Shown here one piece after another: positions 40,724 through 50,541 of a stretch of DNA of 64,000 nucleotides. The notes beneath the pieces are model-generated. The model was not told the DNA's origin, did not search any database, and worked only from the letters and a program-made list of their open reading frames with translations. The DNA comes from Pseudobacillus wudalianchiensis (GTDB lineage Bacteria > Bacillota > Bacilli > Bacillales > Domibacillaceae), in the NCBI RefSeq assembly GCF_001685015.1, contig NZ_MAYT01000023.1, positions 25,790 to 89,789 of the forward strand. Reading direction: 5' to 3'. The position numbers and the translations under genes were made by a program. Numbering within the stretch: position 1 is the stretch's first letter; each line of letters starts with the position of its first letter.

Positions 40724-41503
40724 TTATTCTGCCGGTACATTAACCGGCCCTTTTTTTCTAGCAAATAGGTAACCGCCAAGAGCAATAGCGACAAGCACAA
40801 TCCAGAATGTTAATTTCCATGGTGTCGATTCAGGGAAATGCTCATCCAGAATATGAACTTTCGGGTGCGATAAAGTAAATACCGCTAATTTAACACCAAC
40901 CCAACCGACAATCAGGAAGGCGGCTGTTTCTAAAGTTGGATAGCTTTGCAGCAATTTAACGAACCAAGTAGCAGCAAAACGCATGATGACAACACCAATT
41001 AATCCACCAAGGAACATAACGAGAAACTGGCCAGCGTCAATACCGCCGATATGGAACCAGCCGCTTGGCTGCAATGTAACCGCTAAAGCGACAGCTGCAA
41101 GCATCGAATCAATAGCAAAAGCGATATCCGCTATTTCTACCTTTAATACAGTCACCCAGAAAGAAGAGCCTTTCGATTCTTTGACTTCATGCTCCTCTAC
41201 TCCATCATTTCCTTTATTCTTCCATGTTTTGTAAAGATGGTTAAACGAGATGAAGAATAAGTAAAGAGCGCCAATCGCTTGGACCTGCCACACTTTCACT
41301 AAAAACGTAATAAGGAACAAAGCGATAAAACGGAAAATAAAGGCCCCAAGCAATCCATAAAATAAAGCTTTCTTTTGTTGTTCTTTTGGCAAGTGCTTCA
41401 CCATCACTGCCATAACGACGGCATTGTCAGCGGCAAGAATGCCCTCAAGTGCAATTAGCACGAGCAGCACCCAGCCATACTCTAGTAACATTGCTGCATC
41501 CAT
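40724..41503 (-). CDS. ykoY: TerC family membrane protein YkoY
   Basis: TerC-family integral membrane protein of 259 residues with about seven hydrophobic segments. Signature features are LEGILAADNAVVMAVMV (residues ~19-35) and VEIADIAFAIDSMLAAVALA (~130-149), each with the acidic residues thought to bind metal. In B. subtilis, YkoY/MeeF-type TerC proteins export manganese and assist metalation of exported enzymes. The gene lies behind a yybP-ykoY riboswitch with a terminator, so expression should rise with Mn2+. ATG at 41503 has AGGAGGGG upstream. It is monocistronic with a bidirectional terminator. Confidence 0.9.
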   Translation of the reverse strand: MDAAMLLEYGWVLLVLIALEGILAADNAVVMAVMVKHLPKEQQKKALFYGLLGAFIFRFIALFLITFLVKVWQVQAIGALYLFFISFNHLYKTWKNKGNDGVEEHEVKESKGSSFWVTVLKVEIADIAFAIDSMLAAVALAVTLQPSGWFHIGGIDAGQFLVMFLGGLIGVVIMRFAATWFVKLLQSYPTLETAAFLIVGWVGVKLAVFTLSHPKVHILDEHFPESTPWKLTFWIVLVAIALGGYLFARKKGPVNVPAE

Positions 41504-41567
41504 AAGTAAATCCCCTCCTGTAATCCTTTAGTATTTTTCTCCAAACTTACCAAATTTAAACAACAAA

Positions 41568-41705
41568 AAAGACCTCTGCCTATAATAGGCAAAGGTCTTG
41601 CTGGACATGCTTACACTCATGTCAACAAAGCCGATGGATACGATCCATGAATTGACGACTTTGTTTTAGGTAAAATACCTAACGCTACTCCCCTTTGACT
41701 TTCGT
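41568..41705 (-). ncRNA. yybP-ykoY (manganese) riboswitch with terminator
   Basis: On the minus strand the leader reads AAAGGGGAGTAGCG (41688-41701), a variable stem, ACAAAGTCGTCAATTC, a second arm ending GGCTTTGTTGACATG, then ATGTCCAGCAAGACC. These are the conserved blocks of the yybP-ykoY class. It is followed by a terminator stem AAGACCTTTGCC / GGCAGAGGTCTT with six T at 41565-41599. The aptamer and terminator share AAGACC, so Mn2+ binding should favour antitermination. The controlled gene is ykoY, about 65 bp downstream. Confidence 0.93.
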
Positions 41706-41733
41706 CATTGAAGATTCTGTTGTTTGTATCTTT

Positions 41734-41762
41734 AGTATAAATCTTCCTGCCCAGCTTGTAAA
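41734..41762 (-). promoter_or_regulatory. Promoter of the ykoY riboswitch transcript
   Basis: Minus-strand TTTACA (41757-41762), 17 bp, TATACT (41734-41739). The start falls about 25 bp before the riboswitch core. Confidence 0.7.
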
Positions 41763-41772
41763 CAATTTTTAT

Positions 41773-44700
41773 CTACTTATTTACCTTTTTATTTATCTTT
41801 CGTGTCTCTTTATCAAAGAAGCTGTAGACGACAGGAATGACAAACAGCGTTAGAAACGTACTTGACAGCAGCCCGCCGATCACGGTGATCCCCATCGGCT
41901 GGTTAATTTCTGTTCCACCGCCAATACCGGCTGCGAGCGGTACGAGACCAAGAATGGTCGTTAAAGCGGTCATTAAAATGGGGCGAGCCCTGTCTTTAGC
42001 TGATTCGATGATCGCCTCATAACTGCTTAGACCGCTCCGTTTTCTTTGGATAATGTAATCCACGATCACGATCGCATTATTCACAACAATACCAGCAAGG
42101 ATAAGGATACCGATTACAGCCGGTATGCTAATAGGCGTTCTCGTAATCGTCAGTGCAATTGCGACGCCGACGACCATCAATGGAACGGTGAACATAATGA
42201 CAAATGGATATTTAAACGATTCATATTGAGCAGCCATCACAATATAAATCAAGACGATAGCCAAAACGAGCGCCAACATCATATCATCAATAGAGCTTTC
42301 CAGCAATTCCCGGTCGCCGCCAAACGTGATGGTCGTTTCCTCAGGCAAGTCGAGCGCAGCAAGCTTTTCATCTACCTTGTCAGAAACGGCTCCTAAATTC
42401 GTGTCGGATAGGTATTTTGTTGAGAACTGGACAGCTTCCTGTTGATTAATACGCTGAATAATGATCGGTCCTTGTTTCACTTCAATATCTGCCAATTGCT
42501 CAAGTGGATAAAAGTTGCCGGCCGGCGTTTTTATAAGTAATTTCTTTAATGCTTCTATCTTTTTTGTTACTCGTTCATCATAACGGACAACAACAGTTTG
42601 GACGGCTGAATTTTGACTAATAATTTGGGTAGCAGGCACCCCTCTTGTTGCATCGTTCACAATAGAAGCTACCTGCGCTGGAGCAAGACCGGCCGCGAGT
42701 GCTTGATCTCGTTTTACCTTTATTTGTACTTCTTTTACCGTTTCCTCTCTATTCGTTGACACCTCTGTTATTTCATCTATATCCTTAACTGCTTTCTCGA
42801 CCTCTTGAACGATTTTATCCAAGCGTTCCGGATTAGCATCCCGTACGTTAAACGTTAACGTTTGTGGACTGGATCCAGAAGCTGACTGCATATTGAAGGT
42901 GACTTCCGCCGTAGGATTCACCTGATGGGCTGCCTTTTCGACATCCGGCTTTACATCATCAACAAACGCAAAGACAGAACGATTTCTCTTTTCAAGCGGC
43001 TTCAGCTTTACATATAACTCTGCTTTATTAGACGACCCGGTGCCTCTAAACGAATCTTCTTGAGTCGAACCGACAAGACTGACATATACATCTACGTCTT
43101 TTTCCTTTCTAAGCTCTTTCTCTACTGCTTTTACGACTTTATTCGTTTCCTTTAAAGAAGTACCGTGCTCGACGTCCAATCTAATGTTAAAAAAACCTTC
43201 ATCGGTTGCTGGCAGAAATTGAGATCCAACCGTTGTCAATCCCCATCCCCCAGCAATCAGCATAACAAGGGATACGACAATAACGAGCGGCCGGTGATGC
43301 AATGACCAGCGGATCGCTGATTCATAACGCTGAGCAATCTTTGATTCTTTCTTTGCATGTCTTTGAGATTCAGGGAGTTTCAGCCAGCGGCTTGCCATCA
43401 TCGGAATAACAGTTAAAGCAACGATTAAAGAAGCCGCGAGACTAAAAGAAATCGTTAAAGCGAATTCTTTAAATATTTGTCCGAGAATCCCCGAAATGAA
43501 GACAACCGGCAAAAAGACGGCTACTGTCGTTAAGGTGGAAGCGGTGATGGCTGCTCCTACTTCCTTGGCACCGTCTCGGGCTGCCTGCCGGGAATCTTTT
43601 CCCATCGATAAGTGACGGTAAATATTTTCAATGACGACGATCGCATTATCTACAAGCATTCCGATCCCTAATGCCAGCGCTCCGAGCGTCATAATATTTA
43701 AGTTAAAGTCAGCGAAATACATTAGTACAAACGTGACAATGACCGAATAAGGAATGGCGACCCCAATAATAAGAGGGCTTTTTACATTCCTTAAAAAGGC
43801 AAATAACACAAGCATCGCTAACAATCCGCCAAGAAGGAGCGAGCTGCCGATATTTCCAATCGCAAGACGAACGTAGTCCCCTTGGTCAAACAGAATATCT
43901 GACTGGATACTCTCATAGCGCTTTTCTTTCATCAATTCATCTAACTTCTTTTGAAACTGCTTGGACACTTCCGCGGTATTAGCATCCGCCTGCTGTAAGA
44001 CACTCAAGAGAACAGCTGGACGCTCATTAGCCCTTGTTAAACTGCCGGTGTCTTTTCTTTTCGACTCCACTGCAGCTACATCGCCAATGATAATTTCTTC
44101 TCCGGTAAGCGGATTAACCGTCACTACTAGTTTCTTCACATTCTCTATACTTGTCAGCTGACTGACAATTCTCGTCGTTAAGGACATGCCGTCCGATTCA
44201 ACAGGGCTTCCCGGAAGCGAAATATTGTTAGCCTGGACCAGTTGTACAATATCTGACTGGGCTAAGTTATACTGCTCCATCTTTTTCTCGTCAAGCTGAA
44301 TCACAATTTCTTCTTCCAGCGTGCCGGAAACATTTACACTGGCGACTCCTTCTACCGTCATAAGATCTTTTTCTAATTGATCGGCTAACTTTTGTAATTC
44401 GCCTTCATTTTTAACAGACTGCAAAGACAATTGAATAATGGGGAATTGGGACGGATCAAACTTCAGAAATTGCGGCTTGCGTACATCCTTCGGAAGAGGT
44501 GTTTGATCAATTCGCTGGAGAACATCTGATTGAATATCATCAATTTTGGTACTCCAGGAAAATTCCATCAAAATGAAATTAGAGCCTTCCCTTGTTGTTG
44601 ATGTAATATTTTTGATTCCTGGAAGCGTAGATAAACTTTCTTCTAGAGGTTTTGTTACTTTTTCAACGATCTCAACCGGACTAGCCCCTTCGTAAGAAGT

Positions 44701-44844
44701 GACAACAACAGCAACCGGGGGATTAATATCCGGTATCAATTTTAGCGGTATTTTTAATAAAGAGACCACACCGAGAATAATAACTAAAAACATCACCACT
44801 GTTGTAAAAACAGGCCTCTTAATAGAAAAGTTACTGATTCTCAA
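41773..44844 (-). CDS. swrC: RND-family efflux permease (SwrC/YerP-like)
   Basis: Large proton-driven RND exporter of 1023 residues. In B. subtilis SwrC exports surfactin and affects swarming. The pattern is helix 1 at 9-30, a big extracellular loop, helices 2-6 at ~330-490, a second loop and helices 8-12 at ~850-1015. Family motifs are GALALGIGMLVDNAIVVIEN (conserved Asp residues of helix 4 near 395-414), AEVTFNM-type porter repeats, and GILILAGIVVNNAIVIVDY. The start is TTG at 44844, seven bases after AAAGGAG. No adaptor or TetR gene is adjacent. The stop lies 11 bp from the ykoY promoter and I see no terminator between them. Confidence 0.87.
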   Translation of the reverse strand: MRISNFSIKRPVFTTVVMFLVIILGVVSLLKIPLKLIPDINPPVAVVVTSYEGASPVEIVEKVTKPLEESLSTLPGIKNITSTTREGSNFILMEFSWSTKIDDIQSDVLQRIDQTPLPKDVRKPQFLKFDPSQFPIIQLSLQSVKNEGELQKLADQLEKDLMTVEGVASVNVSGTLEEEIVIQLDEKKMEQYNLAQSDIVQLVQANNISLPGSPVESDGMSLTTRIVSQLTSIENVKKLVVTVNPLTGEEIIIGDVAAVESKRKDTGSLTRANERPAVLLSVLQQADANTAEVSKQFQKKLDELMKEKRYESIQSDILFDQGDYVRLAIGNIGSSLLLGGLLAMLVLFAFLRNVKSPLIIGVAIPYSVIVTFVLMYFADFNLNIMTLGALALGIGMLVDNAIVVIENIYRHLSMGKDSRQAARDGAKEVGAAITASTLTTVAVFLPVVFISGILGQIFKEFALTISFSLAASLIVALTVIPMMASRWLKLPESQRHAKKESKIAQRYESAIRWSLHHRPLVIVVSLVMLIAGGWGLTTVGSQFLPATDEGFFNIRLDVEHGTSLKETNKVVKAVEKELRKEKDVDVYVSLVGSTQEDSFRGTGSSNKAELYVKLKPLEKRNRSVFAFVDDVKPDVEKAAHQVNPTAEVTFNMQSASGSSPQTLTFNVRDANPERLDKIVQEVEKAVKDIDEITEVSTNREETVKEVQIKVKRDQALAAGLAPAQVASIVNDATRGVPATQIISQNSAVQTVVVRYDERVTKKIEALKKLLIKTPAGNFYPLEQLADIEVKQGPIIIQRINQQEAVQFSTKYLSDTNLGAVSDKVDEKLAALDLPEETTITFGGDRELLESSIDDMMLALVLAIVLIYIVMAAQYESFKYPFVIMFTVPLMVVGVAIALTITRTPISIPAVIGILILAGIVVNNAIVIVDYIIQRKRSGLSSYEAIIESAKDRARPILMTALTTILGLVPLAAGIGGGTEINQPMGITVIGGLLSSTFLTLFVIPVVYSFFDKETRKINKKVNK

Positions 44845-44961
44845 AATAAATCTCCTTTCACGGTTTTCTTCGCTTTGTTTACAGCTACCCTTTTAACTAT
44901 AATGCACCGCTATGCGCTGTTCAACTTTAAACGGCAGAAAAAGGATTCCCTTCAAAGATCA

Positions 44962-44998
44962 TAAAAAACTGCACCCAACTGTTGTGTCGGGTGCAGTT
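44962..44998 (-). terminator. Intrinsic terminator after nhaC
   Basis: AACTGCACCC / GGGTGCAGTT stem with an 11-12 base loop, followed on the minus strand by TTTTTT. Confidence 0.85.
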
Positions 44999-45027
44999 CA
45001 TTCCATTGCATGCTCTTTTCCATAAAA

Positions 45028-46407
45028 CTATTCTTTTTTCGTTAATGTCCACCCTGTTACTCCATATAAAATGGTGAGCAGCGGGCTTAGCAAACAGAAA
45101 AAGGCAAATGGCACATAAGCGATCGTGGCCACGCCAAGCATTTTTGTGATAAATACACCGCATACTCCCCAAGGAACGAGCGGGTTAATCACTGTACCAG
45201 CATCTTCTAGTGTTCTAGATAAATTTTTTCGAGCTAACCCGACTTTTTCAAACTGCCGCTGAAAAGCCTCTCCTGTCAGCAAGATCGATAAGTACTGTTC
45301 ACCAATAACAAAATTAATGCCAATGGCGGAGAGGGCGGCGGCGGCTACAGTGCTGGCGACTTTTCTTAAATAATGTTCAATCGCTTCAAAAAGACGGGGC
45401 ACGATACCAAGGGAGAATAGCAATCCACCGAGACCCAAAGATAACAAAACGAGTGAAACAGTAAACATCATGCTGTCCATTCCGCCCCTTGTGAGCAAAG
45501 CATCAACATCTGCGTTGCCTGTCTTAGAAACAAAGCCGGAAAACAAGATATTCCATATTTCAGCGAGCGTTCTATCAGAATGAAAAAAGGACAAAAGAAC
45601 ACCAAAGGCTGAACTTAAGGCAAGTGTCACAATCGGCGATACCTTCTTTATAGATAAGAAGAAAAGCAGCACGAGCGGCAGCCATGCATCCCAGTGAATT
45701 AAGTTCATTTCACTTAATGCGGCTTTAATCGCTTCTACTTTTGGAAACTGTGTCTGTTCAACTTCTGGCGAAACAATCCCGAATAAGACGAGCGTAATCA
45801 GAAAAGCCGGAACGGTTGTCCAACACATATTTCGAATATGTGTAAATAAATCAACGCCCACGATCGAAGCCGCCAGATTTGTTGTGTCTGACAACGGGGA
45901 CATTTTATCACCGAAGAAAGCTCCAGACACAATCGCTCCGGCTGTAATAGCAGCTGAAGCGTCCACTGCCTGGCTTACCCCGATAAAAGCCACCCCTATC
46001 GTCGCCACCGTTGTTAAAGAGCTTCCAATCCCAAGTCCAACAATAGCCGTCACGATAAAAACAATGCTATAAAAAAAATTCGGTGTGACGAGACTGAAAG
46101 CAGTATAAATCATTGTAGGAATGGTTCCCGATATGATCCAGCTGCTAATCAATACGCCAATAAGAAAAAAGATGAAAACAGCCCCCATCCCACTTTTTGC
46201 CCCTTCAATCATTCCCTCTTCCATTGTCTTTAACGGAATTTTTTTCAGAGCACCGAATGATAACAGAACAAATATAGACAGCAAAATAGGAATATGGGGC
46301 ACCGATTCGAGCTTTACAATTGAGAAGCTAATCAAGGCCACAATAACAGCTGTTAAAAAGAGTGCCGCTGGCAAAGAAGGCCTCACTCTTGGTTGAATCT
46401 TAAACAT
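45028..46407 (-). CDS. nhaC: Na+/H+ antiporter NhaC
   Basis: NhaC-family sodium/proton antiporter of 459 residues with about eleven hydrophobic segments. Family features are GAIVSGAFFGDKMSPLSDTT near residue 155-175, LLTRGGMDSMMFTVSLVL (~305) and DAGTVINPLVPWGVCG (~410). ATG at 46407 is six bases from GAGGTG; the GTG at 46416 overlaps that site. B. subtilis has both NhaC and the related MleN (malate-2H+/Na+-lactate antiporter); the exact substrate cannot be settled here. The gene stands alone. Confidence 0.87.
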   Translation of the reverse strand: MFKIQPRVRPSLPAALFLTAVIVALISFSIVKLESVPHIPILLSIFVLLSFGALKKIPLKTMEEGMIEGAKSGMGAVFIFFLIGVLISSWIISGTIPTMIYTAFSLVTPNFFYSIVFIVTAIVGLGIGSSLTTVATIGVAFIGVSQAVDASAAITAGAIVSGAFFGDKMSPLSDTTNLAASIVGVDLFTHIRNMCWTTVPAFLITLVLFGIVSPEVEQTQFPKVEAIKAALSEMNLIHWDAWLPLVLLFFLSIKKVSPIVTLALSSAFGVLLSFFHSDRTLAEIWNILFSGFVSKTGNADVDALLTRGGMDSMMFTVSLVLLSLGLGGLLFSLGIVPRLFEAIEHYLRKVASTVAAAALSAIGINFVIGEQYLSILLTGEAFQRQFEKVGLARKNLSRTLEDAGTVINPLVPWGVCGVFITKMLGVATIAYVPFAFFCLLSPLLTILYGVTGWTLTKKE

Positions 46408-46532
46408 TATGTCCACCTCAATGTTGTCACTAACTTTTTTGCTTGAACGCTTTTATGCGTTGAAGTAACACTATTCATTATTAACGACGATGATTTTACT
46501 GTCAATCATTTTTTTAACATAACAACTTTTAG

Positions 46533-46568
46533 AAAAAACCAGTCTGTCCTAAAGACAAACTGGTTTTT
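46533..46568 (-). terminator. Intrinsic terminator after prfC
   Basis: AAACCAGT-TTGTC / GAC(A)GACTGGTTT-type stem with T's on the minus strand, 16 bp beyond the prfC stop. Confidence 0.8.
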
Positions 46569-46583
46569 AATAAAACGTTATAA

Positions 46584-48170
46584 TTAATATGATTTTTCAT
46601 CTAGTGGATGATAAAGTTTAATGTGTTCATTCTTATCCTGGAACCAGCGGAGCGCAAAGTCATTTTCAAATAAAAAGACGAGCTTTCCGTGCCGGTCTTT
46701 CACGAGCAAGCTGCGCGAGCTTGACAGGCTTTCCTTAACGTCCTCTTCATTCTCAATCCAACGGGCAATTTTAGAGCCCATCGGCTCCATAACGACTTCA
46801 GAATTATATTCACCTTTCATCCGATGTTCAAATACTTCAAACTGCAGCTGGCCAACTGCGCCGAGAATATAATTTTCCGTATGCAGCGTCTTGTATAGTT
46901 GGATGGCTCCCTCTTGCACTAATTGTTCAATTCCTTTATGAAAGCTTTTTTGCTTCATCACATTTTTAGCGCTCACTTTAACGAACAGCTCAGGGGCGAA
47001 TTGCGGAAGCTTTTCATATTGAAAAAGTGGTTTTCCGCCTACAAGCGTGTCGCCAATCTGATAATTTCCTGTATCGTATAAACCAATGATGTCCCCACTA
47101 ACCGCTTCATTTACCGTGCTGCGGTCGTCTGCTAAAAACTGTGTTGATTGAGATACTTTTGATGTTTTGCCCGTTCTTGTCAGCGTGACGCTCATGCCCC
47201 GTTCAAATTTTCCAGAGCAAATCCTGAAGAAGGCAATCCGGTCACGGTGAGCAGGATTCATGTTCGCTTGGATCTTAAAGATAAATCCAGAAAATTGTTC
47301 ATTAACAGGATCAATTTCTCCTTGATCCGACTGTCGCGGCTGAGGAGGAGGAGCAAATTGCAAATACGTCTCTAAAAACGTCTGAACACCGAAGTTTGTC
47401 AACGCACTTCCAAAGAAGACAGGGGTCAACTCCCCTTCCGCAATTCTCTCTTTAGAAAATTCATTGCCTGCTTCCTCTAGCAGCATGATTTCCTCAAGCA
47501 TCTGATCATACAAAGCAGATTTTTTAATCTCATGATTAACCGCTAATTCTCCCTCTTCATTAAGCGGAAGAAAGCGGTCTTCTTCTTTTTCCGTACGGAA
47601 CTGTTCGATCCGTTCATTAAAACGGTCATAAATACCGAAAAACTCTTTTCCCATCCCAATCGGCCAGTTCATCGGATAAGATTCAATACCGAGCACTTCT
47701 TCAAGCTCAGCTAATAACTCAAGCGGCGGCTTTGCTTGACGGTCTAATTTATTAATAAACGTAAAAATCGGGATTCCTCGCATTTTACATACTTTAAATA
47801 ATTTCTTTGTCTGTGCCTCGATCCCTTTTGCCGCATCAATGATCATGACGGCACTGTCTACCGCCATTAATGTCCGGTACGTATCTTCACTGAAATCCTC
47901 ATGCCCTGGTGTGTCAAGGATATTAACGTGACAATCATGATAATGGAATTGCATAACAGAAGAGGTAACCGAAATCCCCCGTTGTTTTTCAATTTCCATC
48001 CAGTCTGATGTAGCGAACTTGCCAGTTTTTTTCCCTTTTACTGTACCCGCATCACGAATTGCTCCTCCGAATAGGAGAAGCTTCTCCGTTAATGTTGTTT
48101 TCCCCGCATCCGGGTGGGAGATAATTGCAAATGTTCTCCTGGAGAGAACCTCTTCTTTTAATGAAGCCAT
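46584..48170 (-). CDS. prfC: Peptide chain release factor 3
   Basis: Translational GTPase RF3 that recycles RF1/RF2 after termination. The 528 residues show the G domain with P-loop [15 protein letters not shown] (residues ~18-32), switch region [26 protein letters not shown] (~86) and NKLDR (~140), then domains 2 and 3 typical of RF3. Length and motifs distinguish it from EF-G and TypA. ATG at 48170 has GAAAGGA about 11 bp upstream. RF3 is patchily distributed in Bacillaceae; from memory it is missing in B. subtilis 168. It is monocistronic. Confidence 0.93.
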   Translation of the reverse strand: MASLKEEVLSRRTFAIISHPDAGKTTLTEKLLLFGGAIRDAGTVKGKKTGKFATSDWMEIEKQRGISVTSSVMQFHYHDCHVNILDTPGHEDFSEDTYRTLMAVDSAVMIIDAAKGIEAQTKKLFKVCKMRGIPIFTFINKLDRQAKPPLELLAELEEVLGIESYPMNWPIGMGKEFFGIYDRFNERIEQFRTEKEEDRFLPLNEEGELAVNHEIKKSALYDQMLEEIMLLEEAGNEFSKERIAEGELTPVFFGSALTNFGVQTFLETYLQFAPPPQPRQSDQGEIDPVNEQFSGFIFKIQANMNPAHRDRIAFFRICSGKFERGMSVTLTRTGKTSKVSQSTQFLADDRSTVNEAVSGDIIGLYDTGNYQIGDTLVGGKPLFQYEKLPQFAPELFVKVSAKNVMKQKSFHKGIEQLVQEGAIQLYKTLHTENYILGAVGQLQFEVFEHRMKGEYNSEVVMEPMGSKIARWIENEEDVKESLSSSRSLLVKDRHGKLVFLFENDFALRWFQDKNEHIKLYHPLDEKSY

Positions 48171-48263
48171 ATGGCAGCCAATCCTTTCAAAAATAAAATC
48201 CGTTCGCCTGTCGTTTCACTTCCTCCAAGAAATTAATATAACGGAAAAAGTGCTATACGTCCA

Positions 48264-48506
48264 TTACATTTCACATGTCCACTGATAGATACGATGAGCC
48301 ATTTCAGAGGCAGCTTGTTCGTCCAAAGCTGTTCCATTCAAAGAAGCAGCCAGACGATCGATCAGCTTTTCTCCTGTCTCCTCATAAGTAAAAGAATTGG
48401 ACCATTCAATAGAAGGAACTGCGACTACAAATGTTTCCTCCTTTTTATTTTCATAAATAAATACTTTGGTTTCCTCACCATCTGAATAGCTTTTTCTGAT
48501 TTTCAT
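48264..48506 (-). CDS. YueH-like small protein of unknown function
   Basis: An 80-residue acidic soluble protein beginning MKIRKSYSDGEETKVFIYEN and ending AHRIYQWTCEM. I recall B. subtilis YueH having a very similar start, length and ending, but could not check this. AGGGTGG lies upstream of the ATG. No catalytic motif is visible. It is 93 bp upstream of prfC in the same direction with no clear terminator between, so it may share a transcript. Confidence 0.7.
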   Translation of the reverse strand: MKIRKSYSDGEETKVFIYENKKEETFVVAVPSIEWSNSFTYEETGEKLIDRLAASLNGTALDEQAASEMAHRIYQWTCEM

Positions 48507-48759
48507 GTTTAACCACCCTCAAGTAAGACTCTGCCCTATAGATTATATATAAGAAACTTAATGTTTTGACGGGCAAGTAAATTGCTGTTCATTCATTATT
48601 TCATTATAAACTATACACTTGCAGGGCTGACAAGAAAAGATGGCGGAAAAATAAATGATCCTCATGGTATTTTTTGGCATCCGTATTTCCTTCCAAAATG
48701 ATCCGATCTGTATGATATACTCGGGTATACGAAAGAAATGAAAGAATACAGGTGTTTTT

Positions 48760-49818
48760 ATGCATATTTTCCGACTTCCCGGCAGCCGGATCATTAAAAC
48801 AGGGGCAGCTGTTTTCATTACTGCTCTCTTATGCGAAGCACTCGGCTGGCCGCCCGTTTTTGCCGTTATTACGGCAATCGTCACGATTGAGCCAACAGCA
48901 GCTGCTTCGATTCAAAAAGGCTTGATTCGCTTTCCCGCTTCTATTATTGGAGCCGGTTACGCTATGTTATTTACATACTTATTCGGGCATAGCGCTCTCA
49001 CCTTTACATTAGCAGCCGTATTAACCATTTTTACGTGTTCAAAACTAAAACTGGACGCTGGTCTGCTTGTCGCTACCTTGTCAGCCATTGCAATGATTGA
49101 AGTAACAGAGGCCCACTTTGCCCATGCTTTCTTCACAAGATTAGGCACAACAAGTATTGGTCTGATCGTTTCTACGCTCGTAAATTTATTGATCATGCCG
49201 CCTAATTATTCAACAGAAATTGCAAAAAAGGTGGATATGCTCCATACGAGAACAGCACAGCTTTTAATAGATGTAACTCGTGCTCTTTTAGAGGAAAAAA
49301 GTGCCGATCAATTTAAGTTCATCTATCAGTCGGATCAGCATTTATTCGAAAAAGCAGAAACACTGTGCCACTTTCAAAGAGAAGAGTGGCGCTATCATCG
49401 TTTCACGCAGGAAGACAGGCGTAACGTTCATTTTAACTTCAAAAAACTGGAAACATTACAGCAAATTCATTTTCATCTGGGGAACATGATCTCTTTGGAG
49501 CCTGATCCTCTCTTTTGGAGTCCAGAGCAAAGAGATCGTATTCGACAATCTATACGGATGTTAGCTTCTTTTATTGAACATCCTGATAAAAAGGCGGACA
49601 CCTCTTTACATGAAAGCATGAACCCTATTATGGAAGAATTTTGGTATGCGAAGGCAGAGGCAGGTATGGAATCCGGGGAAATGAACCGGCTTTTTTCTAT
49701 TGAAATTTCTCTTCTTTATGAATGGCTCTCGATTTTTGAATTGGCAGAAGAATTACAATCTCATTCTACTTTCTTGCAAAAGCAGTCATCTCCTCCGTTA
49801 TACGATTATAGAAAATAA
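48760..49818 (+). CDS. Aromatic acid exporter / FUSC family membrane protein
   Basis: Membrane protein of 352 residues of the ArAE_1 type, like B. subtilis YgaE/YqjA. The N-terminal third has about five hydrophobic segments (TGAAVFITALLCEALGW at 14-30; FAVITAIVTIEPTAAASIQKG near 33-53, the family signature). The C-terminal ~200 residues are cytoplasmic and helical (WRYHRFTQEDRRNVHFNF). ATG at 48760 is preceded by AGGTG. The substrate is unknown. The 253-bp gap upstream of it shows no clear site. It is monocistronic, with the GlsB-type triplet following in the same direction. Confidence 0.83.
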   Translation: MHIFRLPGSRIIKTGAAVFITALLCEALGWPPVFAVITAIVTIEPTAAASIQKGLIRFPASIIGAGYAMLFTYLFGHSALTFTLAAVLTIFTCSKLKLDAGLLVATLSAIAMIEVTEAHFAHAFFTRLGTTSIGLIVSTLVNLLIMPPNYSTEIAKKVDMLHTRTAQLLIDVTRALLEEKSADQFKFIYQSDQHLFEKAETLCHFQREEWRYHRFTQEDRRNVHFNFKKLETLQQIHFHLGNMISLEPDPLFWSPEQRDRIRQSIRMLASFIEHPDKKADTSLHESMNPIMEEFWYAKAEAGMESGEMNRLFSIEISLLYEWLSIFELAEELQSHSTFLQKQSSPPLYDYRK

Positions 49819-49896
49819 ATCCGTTGTTTCTTCCCACTTTGTGAAATAATAAACCATTTTTGGAAAAGTTTTTTATTTTTTTAGTTGACTTTCTGT

Positions 49897-49921
49897 GTTT
49901 TATATGCATCTATTCGGGAAT
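49897..49921 (+). promoter_or_regulatory. Candidate sigma-B promoter of the GlsB-type triplet
   Basis: GTTTTA (49897-49902), 13 bp, GGGAAT (49916-49921), close to the general-stress consensus GTTTAA-N13-15-GGGTAT. It ends 46 bp before the first start. A sigma-A -35-like TTGACT at 49884 has no good -10. Confidence 0.65.
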
Positions 49922-49967
49922 AAATAAACCAAGCACGGAATAATAAAAAAAGTAAGGAGGAAACAAA

Positions 49968-50225
49968 ATGGGCTTTATAATGTTTTTAATCGTTGGAGGA
50001 ATTATCGGCTGGTTAGCCGGTCTAATCTTAGGTAAGGATATTCCTGGAGGTATTATTGGTAATATTATTGCTGGTATTATCGGTGCTTGGATCGGTGGTG
50101 CGCTTCTTGGCGATTGGGGTCCAGATATCGGCGGTATGGCGATTATCCCAGCGTTAATTGGTGCAATCATCCTTGTGTTTATTGTTAGCTTTATTATGAG
50201 AAGTATGAGCCGCGACCGTGCTTAA
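49968..50225 (+). CDS. GlsB/YeaQ/YmgE family stress membrane protein, copy 1
   Basis: An 85-residue membrane protein of the transglycosylase-associated/GlsB family, with three Gly- and Ile-rich segments: MFLIVGGIIGWLAGLILG (4-21), IIGNIIAGIIGAWIGGALLG (29-48) and MAIIPALIGAIILVFIVSFI (57-76), and an Arg-rich end. Family members are induced by general stress and anchor or assist Asp23/Gls24-type proteins in Firmicutes; the molecular role is uncertain. AAGGAGG precedes the ATG. It is the first of three tandem copies with a 287-bp period and the one next to the sigma-B-type promoter. Confidence 0.9.
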   Translation: MGFIMFLIVGGIIGWLAGLILGKDIPGGIIGNIIAGIIGAWIGGALLGDWGPDIGGMAIIPALIGAIILVFIVSFIMRSMSRDRA

Positions 50226-50254
50226 TAATGTTAATAAAGTAAGGAGGAAACAAA

Positions 50255-50512
50255 ATGGGCTTTATAATGTTTTTAATCGTTGGAGGAATTATCGGCTGGT
50301 TAGCTGGTCTAATCTTAGGTAAGGATATTCCTGGAGGTATTATTGGTAATATTATTGCTGGTATTATCGGTGCTTGGATCGGTGGTGCGCTTCTTGGCGA
50401 TTGGGGTCCAGATATCGGCGGTATGGCGATTATCCCAGCGTTAATTGGTGCAATCATCCTTGTGTTTATTGTTAGCTTTATTATGAGAAGTATGAGCCGC
50501 GACCGTGCTTAA
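50255..50512 (+). CDS. GlsB/YeaQ/YmgE family stress membrane protein, copy 2
   Basis: Identical at the protein level to copy 1; I see a single synonymous base change (GCC to GCT in the first Ala codon of LAGL). The 29-bp spacer before it contains AAGGAGGAAACAAA, the same ribosome binding site as the other copies. All three share one transcript and the terminator at 50803-50854. The near identity points to recent duplication or ongoing gene conversion. Confidence 0.9.
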   Translation: MGFIMFLIVGGIIGWLAGLILGKDIPGGIIGNIIAGIIGAWIGGALLGDWGPDIGGMAIIPALIGAIILVFIVSFIMRSMSRDRA

Positions 50513-50541
50513 TAATGTTAATAAAGTAAGGAGGAAACAAA

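Noticed and set aside
46121..46396. A 91-codon plus-strand open frame inside nhaC
   Set aside because: It is antisense to a clear transporter gene and lacks a start site context.
49910..50457. Antisense Pro/Ile-rich open frames repeated in the 287-bp array
   Set aside because: They are mirror readings of the Gly/Ile-rich GlsB-type genes and repeat only because those genes repeat.
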